Position numbers and translations under genes: made by a program
Shown here: positions 1-8,263 of the stretch, piece after piece
How positions within the stretch are numbered: the first letter of the stretch is position 1
Layout: every line of letters starts with the position of its first letter
Source of the DNA: Pseudomonas sp. DY-1
GTDB taxonomy: Bacteria > Pseudomonadota > Gammaproteobacteria > Pseudomonadales > Pseudomonadaceae
Assembly (NCBI RefSeq): GCF_003626975.1
Contig: NZ_CP032616.1
Location: forward strand, 682,001-746,000
Direction of reading: 5' to 3'
Length of the DNA: 64,000 nt
The notes under the pieces: generated by a model
The model's database searches: none
What the model saw: the letters and a program-made list of their open reading frames with translations, nothing else
What the model was told of the DNA's origin: nothing

Positions 1-197
1 GCCAGGCCCAGGTCAGCGCCGGCTACGGCAACCGCCTTGTCGAGTAGCTCGGCATAGCGTGGCATTGCGGCGGCTTTCAGCAGCAGGGAAGGGTTTGTGG
101 TTGCGTCGACGGGCTTCAGGCGGGCGATTGCATCCAGGTCGCCGGTGTCGGCAACGACGGTGGTGTACTGCTTGAGTTGGTCCAGCTTGGAGGTCAT
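1..197 (-). CDS. tal: Transaldolase, N-terminal part (runs off left edge)
   Basis: The reading frame starts at the ATG at 197 and leaves the window, giving about 65 residues beginning [20 protein letters not shown]. It contains the stretch [14 protein letters not shown], which matches the conserved [10 protein letters not shown] signature of class 1 transaldolases (TalB family). The enzyme moves a dihydroxyacetone unit between sugar phosphates in the non-oxidative pentose phosphate pathway, in the cytoplasm. The Schiff-base lysine lies outside the window. Transaldolase close to dusA is also the arrangement I recall from P. aeruginosa, which supports a core location. The identity is secure; the length cannot be checked. 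Confidence 0.95.
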   Translation of the reverse strand, partial: MTSKLDQLKQYTTVVADTGDLDAIARLKPVDATTNPSLLLKAAAMPRYAELLDKAVAVAGADLGL

Positions 198-482
198 GGC
201 GAAACCTTGTCGTGGCGGATGGACTGACCTTACCCGAGCCGCAGGGGCTGCTCAACGGGGGCGTAAGGGCTTTTTTACAGGCCATTGGCCTGCCCATATC
301 AAGAGACTCGGGAAAGGGGGGCTCAGGTTCCCGAGAGAAAAAGATTTCGCATTTTCATTGCGGTTTTTCCGCACTCGTCCGTCTACATCTGTGAGACCCC
401 GAAAATTTCGAGAAACAGGCAGCAGGGAGATTCGGCCAGAGGCTCTGCAGTACGCAGGTCCTTGATCAATAAGGAGATATTA

Positions 483-869
483 ATGCGAGTACACGCCTTG
501 CTCCGGGCCAAGCCTATCGTCCCGCAGCACATCAGCCTGAAGGTCGAAAGGAGCCCACCGAGCCTTGAACAACGTCAATTGCGGCAGATGCTGCAGCAGG
601 AGGGGCTGAAGACCAGCATGCCGCGCCTCAAGGTGCTGGAGATCCTCTGCCAGGTCTTCCTGGAAGGCGATGACATCCCCAGTCGCTTTCTCCACGAACG
701 CCTGGTTGACGCGGGCGAACCGCTGTCCCTGGTCAGCGTGCGCCTGGTGCTGGGAAGGATCGTGGACAGTGGCCTGGTGGCTGCCCGAGGCGGCAGCCGA
801 TATTGCCTGGCGCCGGCCTGGGAAGCCTCGATCTTGGCTCAGCGGCCGCGCAGCAGCCCGGCGGCCTGA
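483..869 (+). CDS. Small Fur-like winged-helix regulator (DNA-binding domain only)
   Basis: A 128-residue protein. The ATG at 483 is chosen because AAGGAGAT lies just upstream; longer in-frame starts lack a good ribosome binding site. Residues about 38-115 resemble the N-terminal winged helix of the Fur/Zur family: GLKTSMPRLKVLEIL is followed by a helix-turn-helix-like stretch and a wing ending SRYCL. The C-terminal metal-binding dimerisation domain of classical Fur is absent and no His/Cys-rich sensor site is visible, so a metal-sensing role is doubtful. Related short proteins are often annotated as Fe2+/Zn2+ uptake regulation proteins in Pseudomonas. Its 3' end overlaps the 3' end of dusA by 31 bases on the opposite strand. 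The fold call is inference from sequence; the target genes are unknown. Confidence 0.7.
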   Translation: MRVHALLRAKPIVPQHISLKVERSPPSLEQRQLRQMLQQEGLKTSMPRLKVLEILCQVFLEGDDIPSRFLHERLVDAGEPLSLVSVRLVLGRIVDSGLVAARGGSRYCLAPAWEASILAQRPRSSPAA

Positions 870-1855
870 TCCAGTAGTGCCAGCGGGTCGGCGGTCTTGT
901 GCACGTCGACTGACAACAACTGGCGGAAGCGCCGGGCTCCAGGGAACCCCTGGCCCAGACCGAGAACATGGCGGGTGATGTGGTGCATCACGCCGCCGTC
1001 CTGGATGTGGCGCTCGATATAAGGACGCATGGCCTCGAGGGCTTCGACTCGACTGATTTGCGGACCTGCGGCGCCGAACAGCGCGGCATCCACCTCGGCC
1101 AGCAGATAGGGGTTGTGGTAGGCCTCGCGGCCCAGCATCACGCCATCAAAGGTCTCAAGGTGGCCACGGCACTCATCCAGCGTCTTGATACCGCCGTTGA
1201 GGATGATTTCCAAATCCGGGAAATCTCGTTTCAGCTGTGCTGCCACGTCATAGCGCAGAGGTGGAATCTCCCGGTTTTCCTTGGGCGAGAGGCCTTCCAG
1301 GATGGCGATACGGGCATGCACGGTGAAACTACGGCAACCGGCGTCGCGCACCTTGCCGACGAAGTCGCAAAGCTCTTCGTAGCTGTCGCGGCCGTTGATG
1401 CCGATCCGGTGCTTTACCGTCACCGGGATCTCCACCGCATCCAGCATCGCCTTCACACAATCGGCCACCAGGGCAGGATGGCCCATCAGGCAGGCGCCGA
1501 TCATGTTGTTCTGCACGCGGTCGCTGGGGCAGCCGACGTTCAGGTTCACTTCGTCATAGCCCGCGTCCTGGGCCATCTTCCCGCAGGCAGCCAACTCCGC
1601 TGGCACACTGCCACCCAGCTGCAGCGCCAGCGGGTGCTCCGTTTCGTCGTGACGCAGGAAGCGCTCATGGTCGCCATTAAGCAGGGCGCCAGTGGTCACC
1701 ATCTCGGTGTAGAGCAGGGCATGCCGGGAGAGCTGGCGCAGGAAGAAACGACAGTGCCTATCTGTCCAGTCCATCATCGGCGCAACGGAGAAGCGGCGGG
1801 ACAGGGCAGGGCGCGTGGATGCTAGCGCAGAGGCCGGTTTAGAAAGGCTGGTCAT
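839..1855 (-). CDS. dusA: tRNA-dihydrouridine(20/20a) synthase DusA
   Basis: A 338-residue flavoenzyme that reduces uridine 20/20a in the tRNA D-loop using FMN and NADPH. Family marks are clear: VAPMMDWTDRHCR (residues 24-36) opens the TIM barrel, NLNVGCPSDRVQNN carries the catalytic cysteine (C109), and VKHRIG, FTVHAR and LNGGI follow for tRNA and FMN binding. The length is normal. The first about 12 codons (MTSLSKPASALA) are not conserved. They are probably supplied by an integrated element, because codons 13-28 fall in a 48-bp repeat that recurs 19.6 kb away at 21382-21429. No strong ribosome binding site precedes the ATG at 1855. The gene should be functional since the conserved part is intact. 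Confidence 0.96.
   Translation of the reverse strand: MTSLSKPASALASTRPALSRRFSVAPMMDWTDRHCRFFLRQLSRHALLYTEMVTTGALLNGDHERFLRHDETEHPLALQLGGSVPAELAACGKMAQDAGYDEVNLNVGCPSDRVQNNMIGACLMGHPALVADCVKAMLDAVEIPVTVKHRIGINGRDSYEELCDFVGKVRDAGCRSFTVHARIAILEGLSPKENREIPPLRYDVAAQLKRDFPDLEIILNGGIKTLDECRGHLETFDGVMLGREAYHNPYLLAEVDAALFGAAGPQISRVEALEAMRPYIERHIQDGGVMHHITRHVLGLGQGFPGARRFRQLLSVDVHKTADPLALLDQAAGLLRGR
1771..1818. repeat. Left att-like direct repeat (inside dusA codons 13-28)
   Basis: This 48-bp sequence, starting CCATCATCGGCGC and ending GCAGGGCGCGTGG, lies within functional dusA and matches 21382-21429 at 47 of 48 positions (A versus C at position 13). Direct orientation and location in the dusA 5' end fit attL/attR of a dusA-targeting island. 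Confidence 0.85.
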
Positions 1856-2339
1856 ATGTCTCGTTTCCAGCCGTGAAGGCCCATTTCCGGCCTTTACTCA
1901 GATGTCGGCGCTACATTGTAGGACTGCGGGAGAGTCATGTAGCACCGAGAGAGAGGCATGGGGACTATCACGGCGAGGCCGCGGAAAAGCGGCGGTATTG
2001 GTTACACGGCGTAGATCAGGATCAAGCGCGAAGGGGCGGTAGTTTATCAGGAAAGCCAAACCTTCGACCGCAAGCATCGATAACACCCCGGATTCTCCGG
2101 CCAAAAGGCCGGATGGTTGCCCACCCAGGGGTGGAAACTATTGGACGCTGTTTACCCCGAATTTCTGGAATGTTCTGCACGCTGTCTTACACTTGAAGGT
2201 TGGCAACCTGGAAACCTTCGTGCTGCTCGTACTGCGCTGTCGTGGCGTGCAGCTGGTGGCCGACCACACGCTTCGAGCGGTTCAGCTATATCCCATCAGC
2301 GCCGTCCAGGTCATTTTCGCTCCTAACAGGAGAAACGCC
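1856..2339. other. dusA upstream region with a degenerate copy at the far island end
   Basis: No convincing gene lies here. It must hold the present dusA promoter (reading left) and the leader of the gene at 2340. The stretch about 1983-2070 aligns with about 21552-21642, with an exact shared block AGTTTATCAGGAAAG (2041-2055 and 21613-21627). Similarity around GGCGTAGATCAGGATC / GGCGCAGAGTCGGATC is also seen. The simplest reading is that the element brought a dusA-upstream region of its own from an earlier host, and that this now drives dusA. Confidence 0.6.
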
Positions 2340-3719
2340 ATGACGCATACCTGCGTTCGTCCCTCGCCAGTACGACGGAATGGAATCGCGGTCGGGAAGG
2401 TGCTGTTTGCAAGCTTGGTTTTGGTCCTGCTGGCACTTGCAGAAAGGCCGGCGCACGGGCAGGTCTTGCTCACCGAGACGACATGGGGGGGGACTGGAGC
2501 CGAAGTCGCAACCGCTGTCGCCACGGCCGCCGATGGCAGCGCGTACCTCGTCGGCTCGACGGATAGCTTTGCCTTCGACCAGTTCGGCCAGCCCGCGACG
2601 CGAATGTTCATCGTCAAGCTCTCGAATGGAGCAGTTATCTGGCAGCGGATCTGGAACGGCCCGACCATCGTCGGGGTGACGGATGCGTCTGTGGCGGTCG
2701 CTGCCGACGGATCAGTTTACGTGGCCGGCATCACCGCAGACGGTGGCGGAGACGCCGTGCTAATGAAATTCGATCCGAACGGCAACCTGCTCTGGGTGCG
2801 GGCCTGGGGCGGTAACCAGTCCGATAGCGCCGGCGCGGTGGCGACGCACAGCGACGGCTCCGTCTACGTCGCGGGCCGGACAACCAGCTTCGGCCCGAGT
2901 TCCGCCGGGGTGTTCGTCCTGAAGTTCGATCCGACGGGCACTCTTGTCTGGCAACGGCTCTGGGACAATGCCGCCGGCTTCGAGGCGATGACTGTCTCGC
3001 CAGACGGCAGCATCTACGCGGCCAGTTCGAAACTGCGGGGAAACGATCTCTCCCAGTTCGATGTGATGGTGCTGAAGCTGACGTCAGCGGGCGCCCTGGT
3101 CTGGGCGCGGACGTACGGAGCAGGCGAGGTCGTGGATGCGCGCGGTGGAATGGCCGCCGCCGCGGATGGGTCCATTTACACGGCTGGCGCCATCCAGGCG
3201 GCGAAGGGCGGCGGCATCATCGGCATCAACGCGCTGGTCCTGAAGATCGGGTCCGATGGTAGCTTGTTGTTCGGCAAGGAATGCTGCACCAAGGGCGGCG
3301 ACACCGGTGAAGGCATCGCGGTGGCGCCCGACGGCTCGATTCTTCTCGCCGGCACGACGACGGTGTTGGGCGTTGGATTCCAGGATGCATTCGTCGCGCG
3401 TCTGGAATCGACGGGCAAGAAGGTGACGGCCGCGGCAACCTGGGGTGGCACCGGCTTCGAGAGCGGCGGCGGGGTTGCGGCTGCGGCCGACAACACGGTG
3501 CGGCTTGCGGCGACGACGAGCCAGGGCCCGCCGTATTCGCTGCTGGACGCATCGCTGAAATTGTCCGCGCCGAAATTCACCGTCGCGACCCCTACGGGAG
3601 CGCTCGTGGATCCGGCAGGCACGGTTTCGATTCCGCCACACGGGGCGTCCGTACCGGCCGGCAGCACGACCTACAGCGGAAACTTCGAGTCGGCACTCAT
3701 ATCGCTCACGCTGCCGTAA
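2340..3719 (+). CDS. Secreted SBBP-type beta-propeller protein
   Basis: A 459-residue protein. The ATG at 2340 follows AGGAGAAACGCC and opens a signal peptide (VLFASLVLVLLALAERPAHG, residues about 21-40, cleavage near AHG-QV). The rest is built of repeats of about 50 residues of the form AADGSVYVAGxT...VLKFDPxGxLLWVRxWGG, typical of SBBP (seven-bladed beta-propeller repeat) proteins. At least six repeats are visible, starting with WGGTGAEVATAV. No enzymatic motif or anchoring domain is present. It stands alone at the left end of the copper island, reading inward, and its function is unknown. A role as an extracellular or periplasmic binding scaffold is only a guess from the fold. Confidence 0.8.
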   Translation: MTHTCVRPSPVRRNGIAVGKVLFASLVLVLLALAERPAHGQVLLTETTWGGTGAEVATAVATAADGSAYLVGSTDSFAFDQFGQPATRMFIVKLSNGAVIWQRIWNGPTIVGVTDASVAVAADGSVYVAGITADGGGDAVLMKFDPNGNLLWVRAWGGNQSDSAGAVATHSDGSVYVAGRTTSFGPSSAGVFVLKFDPTGTLVWQRLWDNAAGFEAMTVSPDGSIYAASSKLRGNDLSQFDVMVLKLTSAGALVWARTYGAGEVVDARGGMAAAADGSIYTAGAIQAAKGGGIIGINALVLKIGSDGSLLFGKECCTKGGDTGEGIAVAPDGSILLAGTTTVLGVGFQDAFVARLESTGKKVTAAATWGGTGFESGGGVAAAADNTVRLAATTSQGPPYSLLDASLKLSAPKFTVATPTGALVDPAGTVSIPPHGASVPAGSTTYSGNFESALISLTLP

Positions 3720-4083
3720 CCGGTCAGCGTCGCCAGAACGGTGAGGGCGGATGTAGCGCCTCCCGGTAAATCGCTCGGCCCAATGCCAACGAGACGCCCG
3801 GCACCGCCTTGATGGCCAATTCGATGCGCGTGGTCGACTTGTCGATGCTGACGGGGCCGGAGCCGGCCACGCCCACAGCCACCCTTCAGGGCCGGCGGAG
3901 CCGAGCCGGCCTGATTTAGATGCCCACGGCGGCCTTCTGAGGACCCTCTAGACGGCGCCGGACAACGGCGGTGACCAGTTAGCTGGTTCACAGCGATTAC
4001 CGCTAAAGGTGTGAGATGGCCTGCCCAATTCAAAGCACCAGTCCCTGGGGCAGGGGGTATTTTGACCGTAGGGGTGTCGCTGG
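3720..4083. other. 364 bases without a recognised gene
   Basis: Only a short minus-strand frame is seen (about 50 codons, GTG near 3873 to TGA at 3724, ending HPPSPFWRR). It has no recognisable family and a stop just upstream, so it may be the tail of a lost gene. Otherwise I see nothing supportable here. Confidence 0.4.
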
Positions 4084-4630
4084 TCCCTCTGGTTGCTGCA
4101 GTGCCTGCTCCTGATGTCAGCCGGACAACCCGTTACCTTGGCCCAACAGTCATCCGAACCACGCACACAAGCCGGCATGCTCATCTGGCCCGAGCCCCGG
4201 GGCAGAGGACGTCCGCGTCGTTGATGGTGAGGGGAAGCCTCGCAGCCTGGCCGATTTCCGAGGGAAGGTGCTCCTGCTCAACCTCTGGGCCACTTGGTCC
4301 GCACCCTGCTATCAGGAAATGCCGACCCTGGATTGCCTACAGGCGAATCTCGGGGGCAACGATTCTCAAGTCGTAGCGCTCTCGCTCGAGCACGACGGCG
4401 TACCGGCCATACGGGACTTCTATCGGTAGATCAGTATTCAGCACCTCGAGATCTTCGTCGATGAGCGGATGCAATCCATTCAAATCCTCGGCGCCTTCGG
4501 TTTGCCGGTCACTCTGATGCTGGACCGCGAGGTGCGGGAAATCGGCCGCAAAGCAGGTAAGGCCGAGCGGGACAGCCCGGAGGTCATTGAGTATGTCCGG
4601 GCGTACCGGCCTCCACCCCGAGCGTCCGTG
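4084..4630 (+). pseudogene. TlpA/ResA-type thioredoxin-like gene, decayed
   Basis: Conceptual translation gives a hydrophobic leader (WLLQCLLLM) and, after a frame change near 4180, a thioredoxin-fold segment VRVVDGEGKPRSLADF followed by KVLLLNLWATWSAPCYQEMP. A TAG stop interrupts it at about 4427, and the frame resumes with a C-terminal half containing FGLPVTLMLD and EVIEYVRAY. Intact TlpA/ResA proteins have WCxxC; here the first cysteine is serine (WSAPC), so the redox site is lost as well. The 3' end reads directly into the next pseudogene, ccdA. Pairing of a TlpA-like protein with CcdA is classical for periplasmic thiol reduction in metal-resistance or cytochrome maturation modules. Confidence 0.75.
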
Positions 4631-5378
4631 ATGAGCCTTAGCGATATTGGCATTCTGAGCGCGCTTGCTGCGGGCATGATCTCGTTCCTATCGCCCTGCG
4701 TACTGCCCTTGGTATCCGATTACATGTGCTTCATTGTCGGCCGCTCGGTGTACAAACTGCAGGTCCTGGAAACCCGCCGGGAACGGTTGGTGGTGATCGG
4801 CATGAGCCTGTGCTTCGTGCTGGGCTTTTCCACCATCTTCATTGCGCTGGGCACCGGCACCACCGCCATGAGCCGGCTGCTGATCGCCTATCGACAGGAG
4901 ACCAACCTGATTTGGCGGCGTCATCGTGATCGCTTTCGGCCTGTTCATTGCCGGCCTGATCACCCCCCCCGCTGGCTAAACAGAGACGTGCGCTTCGTCC
5001 ATCAACTGCAGTCCCGTGGCGGTCCGCTAGCGGCCTACGTCTTGGGCATGGCGTCCGCCTTTGGCTGGACACCCTGCATTTTGGTCCGATCCTGGGCAGC
5101 ATCCTGGCGCTGAGCGCCTCCACCGACCGAACCGGCACCAGTGGTGTTGAACTGCTGTCGATCTACTCGCTCGGCCTGGGACTTCCATTCCTGCTGACGG
5201 CCTGGTTCACCAATCTGTTTCTGGCCCACCTCAAACGCCTGCGGCGTTGGAGTGGGGCCATTCACATCGGCGCCGGCGTCATCCTGATCCTCATGGGGGC
5301 GCCATGATCATCGGGCAATTGACCGACTTCGCCTGGTGGTTGCTGGAGGTGTTCCCCATCCTCGGCAGGATCGGCTAG
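4631..5378 (+). pseudogene. CcdA/DsbD-type thiol transporter gene with several frameshifts
   Basis: The sequence starts MSLSDIGILSALAAGMISFL and contains the first transmembrane cysteine motif SFLSPCVLPL and the second, FGWTPCI. The frame changes near 4910 (after RQETNL), back at the eight-C run near 4963, again near 5080 (after WTPCI) and near 5303. When the frames are joined, a normal-length CcdA (about 245 residues) is obtained, ending EVFPILGRIG with a TAG at 5376-5378. CcdA moves electrons from cytoplasmic thioredoxin across the membrane to periplasmic partners. Four independent shifts make sequencing error unlikely unless this is a low-quality region. It is adjacent to the decayed tlpA, so the whole reducing module appears dead. 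Confidence 0.8.
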
Positions 5379-5545
5379 CGAGCATTACTCCCCAAGAAGT
5401 AGACCGCCTTCGATCACTCAATACCGAGTCAGCTAGTGAGCATTGACGGTGATCAAGAAACTACTTCGCGATTGGCGCTTAGCTTGAGAAGAGGCATAGG
5501 CCAGTCTGGCTCACGTACGCCGCCCCTCGCTGGAGCTGATTCACC

Positions 5546-6568
5546 ATGATGAACGCTAAGCGGTTTACCTCTCTTGCGTTGGGTATATCCCTGGTTGCCC
5601 ATCTGGGGCTGGCCATGGCAAACCCGACTGGCAGCGTCTACACGGCCAACGAACGGGCTACCTCCATCAGTCAGGTGGATCTTGCAACAGGCGAGGTGAA
5701 AACGGTTGCCTTGCCAATCGCACCGCACAACGTACAGGTATCGCCCGACGGCAGTTTGCTTCTCGTGGTTGGGATGTCCGGACATGCCGGGCATTCGAGT
5801 GGTGAAAACGCCGGTGGGCAATTGCTGGTATTTAGCACCACCGCACTGGATAAACCCCAGTTCAGTCTGCCGGCAGGCGAGCATCCAGCTCATGTGGTTA
5901 CCGACCCAACTGGTCAGCGGGCTTTTGTGACCGATTCTGCCGCCAACCAGGTACAGGTCTTCGACCTCAAACAGCGAATCGAGCAGCCCGGCATTCCGAC
6001 TGGGCGCTATCCCCATGGACTGCGTTTGAGCCCGGATGGCCGAACGCTCTACGTGGCTAACATGAAGAGCGACAGCGTATCGCTGATCGACGTGGCAACG
6101 CGCAAGGAGACTGCGCAAATTCCAGTCGGTAAAGGCCCGGTCCAGGTCGGTTTTTCCCCCGATGGCCGCCTCGCGTTCGTGTCGCTTAGTGCCGCGAACC
6201 AGCTTGGCCTAATCGATACAGCCGGACGCAAGGTGATCGGCAAGGTCGATGTAGGTCGCACGCCGATCCAGATGGTGGCCACCGTTGACGGCCGCCAGAT
6301 CTATGTGGCGAATCAGGGCAGTGGTCAGAATCCGGACGATCGAGTCTCCATCGTCGATCCCCAAACGCGCAGCAGCATCGGCACCGTGACCACCGGCAAG
6401 GGCGCCCATGGTGTGGCCATCAGCACCGATGGCGCTTATGTGTTTGTCAGCAATATTGAAGCAGGCACCGTATCCGTCATCGATACGAACAGCCGCAAGG
6501 TCGTTGGCACACACAAGGTCGGCGCCGGGCCAAACGGAATCAGCTACAAGCCGTCGAGTGCCCAATAG
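5546..6568 (+). CDS. Periplasmic YVTN beta-propeller protein (YncE-like)
   Basis: A 340-residue protein with a signal peptide (LALGISLVAHLGLAMA, cleavage near AMA-NP). It is followed by about seven blades with the repeat pattern SPDGRTLYVANxxSDSVSLIDVATRKE..IPVGKGPVQVGFSPDGR, the YVTN/40-residue propeller signature shared with YncE and with surface-layer propellers. A His/Gly insert (GHAGHSSGENAGG) lies in the second blade. Two start codons are possible (5546 and 5549); GGAG lies upstream. It begins a plus-strand run with the Met-rich protein, DUF2933 and methyltransferase genes. Genes of this type recur in copper clusters, but no biochemical role is established; binding of a cofactor or metal is a guess. 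Confidence 0.8.
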   Translation: MMNAKRFTSLALGISLVAHLGLAMANPTGSVYTANERATSISQVDLATGEVKTVALPIAPHNVQVSPDGSLLLVVGMSGHAGHSSGENAGGQLLVFSTTALDKPQFSLPAGEHPAHVVTDPTGQRAFVTDSAANQVQVFDLKQRIEQPGIPTGRYPHGLRLSPDGRTLYVANMKSDSVSLIDVATRKETAQIPVGKGPVQVGFSPDGRLAFVSLSAANQLGLIDTAGRKVIGKVDVGRTPIQMVATVDGRQIYVANQGSGQNPDDRVSIVDPQTRSSIGTVTTGKGAHGVAISTDGAYVFVSNIEAGTVSVIDTNSRKVVGTHKVGAGPNGISYKPSSAQ

Positions 6569-6714
6569 CCCATCGATGCGCAGCGGGTAATGGGACCTGA
6601 GCACGAGACGGGGAATGAGCATTCACGCCGGCGTGGACAATTGAATGCGTCGCCAGGCGAGGCCTGGCGCCAAGACCAAGCCATCAGGCTTTGAGCATTG
6701 TTAAGGAGATGATG

Positions 6715-7176
6715 ATGTCCAACGTTCGTAATGTACTGATCGGATTCTTTCTGGCGGCAGCGTCTGTGGGAGCCATGGCGCAAGACACCGATGAACACTC
6801 GGCACATCACCCGGCCGATGCTCCAGGAGCAGCGACCACCGAGAAGATGCCTGCTCAGCAAATGGACAAGGAACAGATGGCGGCGATGGACCAGCACATG
6901 AAGGCCATGCAAGCCATGCATGAAAAGATGGCTGCAGCAAAAACGCCAGAAGAGCGTCAGGCGCTGATGGCCGAGCATATGAAACTGATGAAGGGTGGCA
7001 TGGCCATGATGAAGTCCATGGATGGTGGAATGCCGGGGATGGGGGGAATGCAAGGCGGCAAGGGCATGGGCGGGGACATGGCCGCCCGTCAGGAGATGAT
7101 GGAAAAGCGCATGGACATGATGGAGTCGATGATGCAGATGATGATGGACCGCATGCCCCCTGCACCGTCGAAATAG
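6715..7176 (+). CDS. Met-rich secreted protein, possible periplasmic copper binder
   Basis: A 153-residue protein. Three consecutive in-frame ATGs occur (6709, 6712, 6715); AAGGAG at 6703-6708 gives normal spacing only to 6715, so MSNVRNVLIGFF is taken as the start. Signal peptide cleavage is likely near AMA-QD. The mature part has His near its N-terminus (DEHSAHHPAD), a helical middle with MQAMHEKMAAAKTPEERQAL, and a strikingly Met-rich C-terminal half (MKGGMAMMKSMDGGMPGMGG and later MMESMMQMMMDRM). Methionine clusters are typical Cu(I) ligands in periplasmic copper proteins. I do not recognise a named family. The context in the copper island supports copper binding, by inference. Confidence 0.7.
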   Translation: MSNVRNVLIGFFLAAASVGAMAQDTDEHSAHHPADAPGAATTEKMPAQQMDKEQMAAMDQHMKAMQAMHEKMAAAKTPEERQALMAEHMKLMKGGMAMMKSMDGGMPGMGGMQGGKGMGGDMAARQEMMEKRMDMMESMMQMMMDRMPPAPSK

Positions 7177-7201
7177 TTCATCACCATTCCGAGGAGTCGC
7201 T

Positions 7202-7486
7202 ATGAACCCTCATTTCGATGAACACGGCTCACCACCCAGCTTCTGGCGTTCACGGTACGCAATCGGCCTGGTGGTGATCGGCGGGGTCGCCGTCTACTTC
7301 CTGCTAACCGAGCACTTTGCCCATATCGTCGGGGCCCTGCCGTATCTGTTGTTGCTCGCCTGCCCGCTGATGCATGTCTTCATGCATCGAGGGCACCGGG
7401 GGGCCATCACCAGGGCCAGGGCAAGCCAGCCCCCTTCAGAAAGACCGATACCCGCAAACCGGGAGATCCATCATGAACCATGGTGA
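7202..7486 (+). CDS. DUF2933 small membrane protein
   Basis: A 94-residue protein starting at 7202 after a GAGGAG ribosome binding site. It has two hydrophobic segments (about residues 19-37, YAIGLVVIGGVAVYFLL, and 44-60, VGALPYLLLLACPLMH), then MHRGHRG and a polar tail. The LLLLACPLMHVFMHRGH motif is characteristic of the DUF2933 family, which is frequent in copper and silver resistance clusters. It probably sits in the inner membrane with the Met/His motif available for metal, but its function is not established. It overlaps the next gene by 14 bases, indicating co-translation. A second copy at 18869-19123 on the other strand is interrupted by a stop codon. Confidence 0.85.
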   Translation: MNPHFDEHGSPPSFWRSRYAIGLVVIGGVAVYFLLTEHFAHIVGALPYLLLLACPLMHVFMHRGHRGAITRARASQPPSERPIPANREIHHEPW

Positions 7487-8132
7487 AACCGCGTATGGCC
7501 TCTGGTCGCTGGTTTTTATCAACTCAGCGATCTTCATCATGTTTGCATTCAGTTTCTTCAAACCAGCGACCGCCAGAGACTGGAGGAGCTTCGGCGCATT
7601 CTCAGCGTTCATCGTTGCCTTGTTTGTGGAAATGTATGGCTTCCCACTGACGATCTATCTGCTGTCAGGCTGGTTGCAATCCAGATTCCCCAACCTCGAT
7701 CTGCTTTCCCACGACGCGGGTCATCTGTGGTCGACGTTGCTCGGTGGCCAGGGCAACCCACATTTCAGTGCATTGCACATTGCCAGTTACCTGTTCCTGG
7801 GCTTTGGCTTCTATCTGCTTTCAGCCGCGTGGAACGTGTTGTATCACGCGCAACGCCGGCATTCTCTGGCAACGGCAGGGCCCTATGCCTGGATCAGGCA
7901 TCCGCAGTACGTGGCCTTTGTGCTGATTCTCCTGGGCTTTCTGCTTCAGTGGCCGACACTCCTGACGCTGGCGATGTTCCCAGTGTTGCTGGTGATGTAC
8001 GGGCGCTTGGCGGTTTCCGAAGAGCGGGACATGCGCAAGGAGTTCGGCGCGGCTTATGACGCCTATTCCCTTACTACGCCCAGGTTCATTCCGCGCCTGC
8101 GCGAAAGGTTCGGTGCGGGTCAGAGAGGCTGA
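7473..8132 (+). CDS. Membrane methyltransferase of the ICMT/PEMT family
   Basis: A 219-residue integral membrane protein. The ATG at 7473 follows GGGAGATCC and lies inside the end of the DUF2933 gene. The C-terminal part has the family signature of isoprenylcysteine/phospholipid methyltransferases: GPYAWIRHPQYVAF, then EERDMRKEFGAAYDAY, which together bind S-adenosylmethionine. About five hydrophobic segments are visible. The substrate is unknown; bacterial members methylate lipids or unidentified thiol or isoprenoid groups. Such genes are common beside DUF2933 in copper islands, which suggests membrane modification under metal stress, an inference only. It ends 131 bases before the convergent DUF411 gene. 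Confidence 0.8.
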   Translation: MNHGETAYGLWSLVFINSAIFIMFAFSFFKPATARDWRSFGAFSAFIVALFVEMYGFPLTIYLLSGWLQSRFPNLDLLSHDAGHLWSTLLGGQGNPHFSALHIASYLFLGFGFYLLSAAWNVLYHAQRRHSLATAGPYAWIRHPQYVAFVLILLGFLLQWPTLLTLAMFPVLLVMYGRLAVSEERDMRKEFGAAYDAYSLTTPRFIPRLRERFGAGQRG

Positions 8133-8217
8133 AATCACGACATGACAGGTGCGCTGCGCTTCAACCGTTAAGGCCGGTTGCAGCCTTGAGACCGCACGCA
8201 ATCTGGAGAAAGGAACC

Positions 8218-8237
8218 CCGGCCAACCTGATGGCCGG
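8218..8237. terminator. Possible hairpin between convergent genes
   Basis: CCGGCCA at 8218-8224 pairs with TGGCCGG at 8231-8237 across a 6-base loop, midway between the methyltransferase gene and the convergent DUF411 gene. There is no T-run, so intrinsic termination is uncertain. Confidence 0.35.
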
Positions 8238-8263
8238 CCGGGTGCGTGGATCGAACCGAGGGG

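Noticed and set aside
97..465. Plus-strand frame over the tal start and following gap
   Set aside because: It lies antisense to the tal N-terminus, which has a clear family signature, and has no recognisable product.
1898..2104. Minus-strand frame upstream of dusA resembling one near 21485-21751
   Set aside because: The resemblance is better explained by duplicated dusA upstream DNA; no start signals or family support a protein.
3724..3876. Short minus-strand frame ending HPPSPFWRR
   Set aside because: No ribosome binding site, no recognisable family and a stop just upstream; not enough to call a gene.
5372..5447. Weak direct repeat GCTAGCGAGCATT / GCTAGTGAGCATT after ccdA
   Set aside because: Short and imperfect, with no element between; likely chance or decay of a duplicated end.
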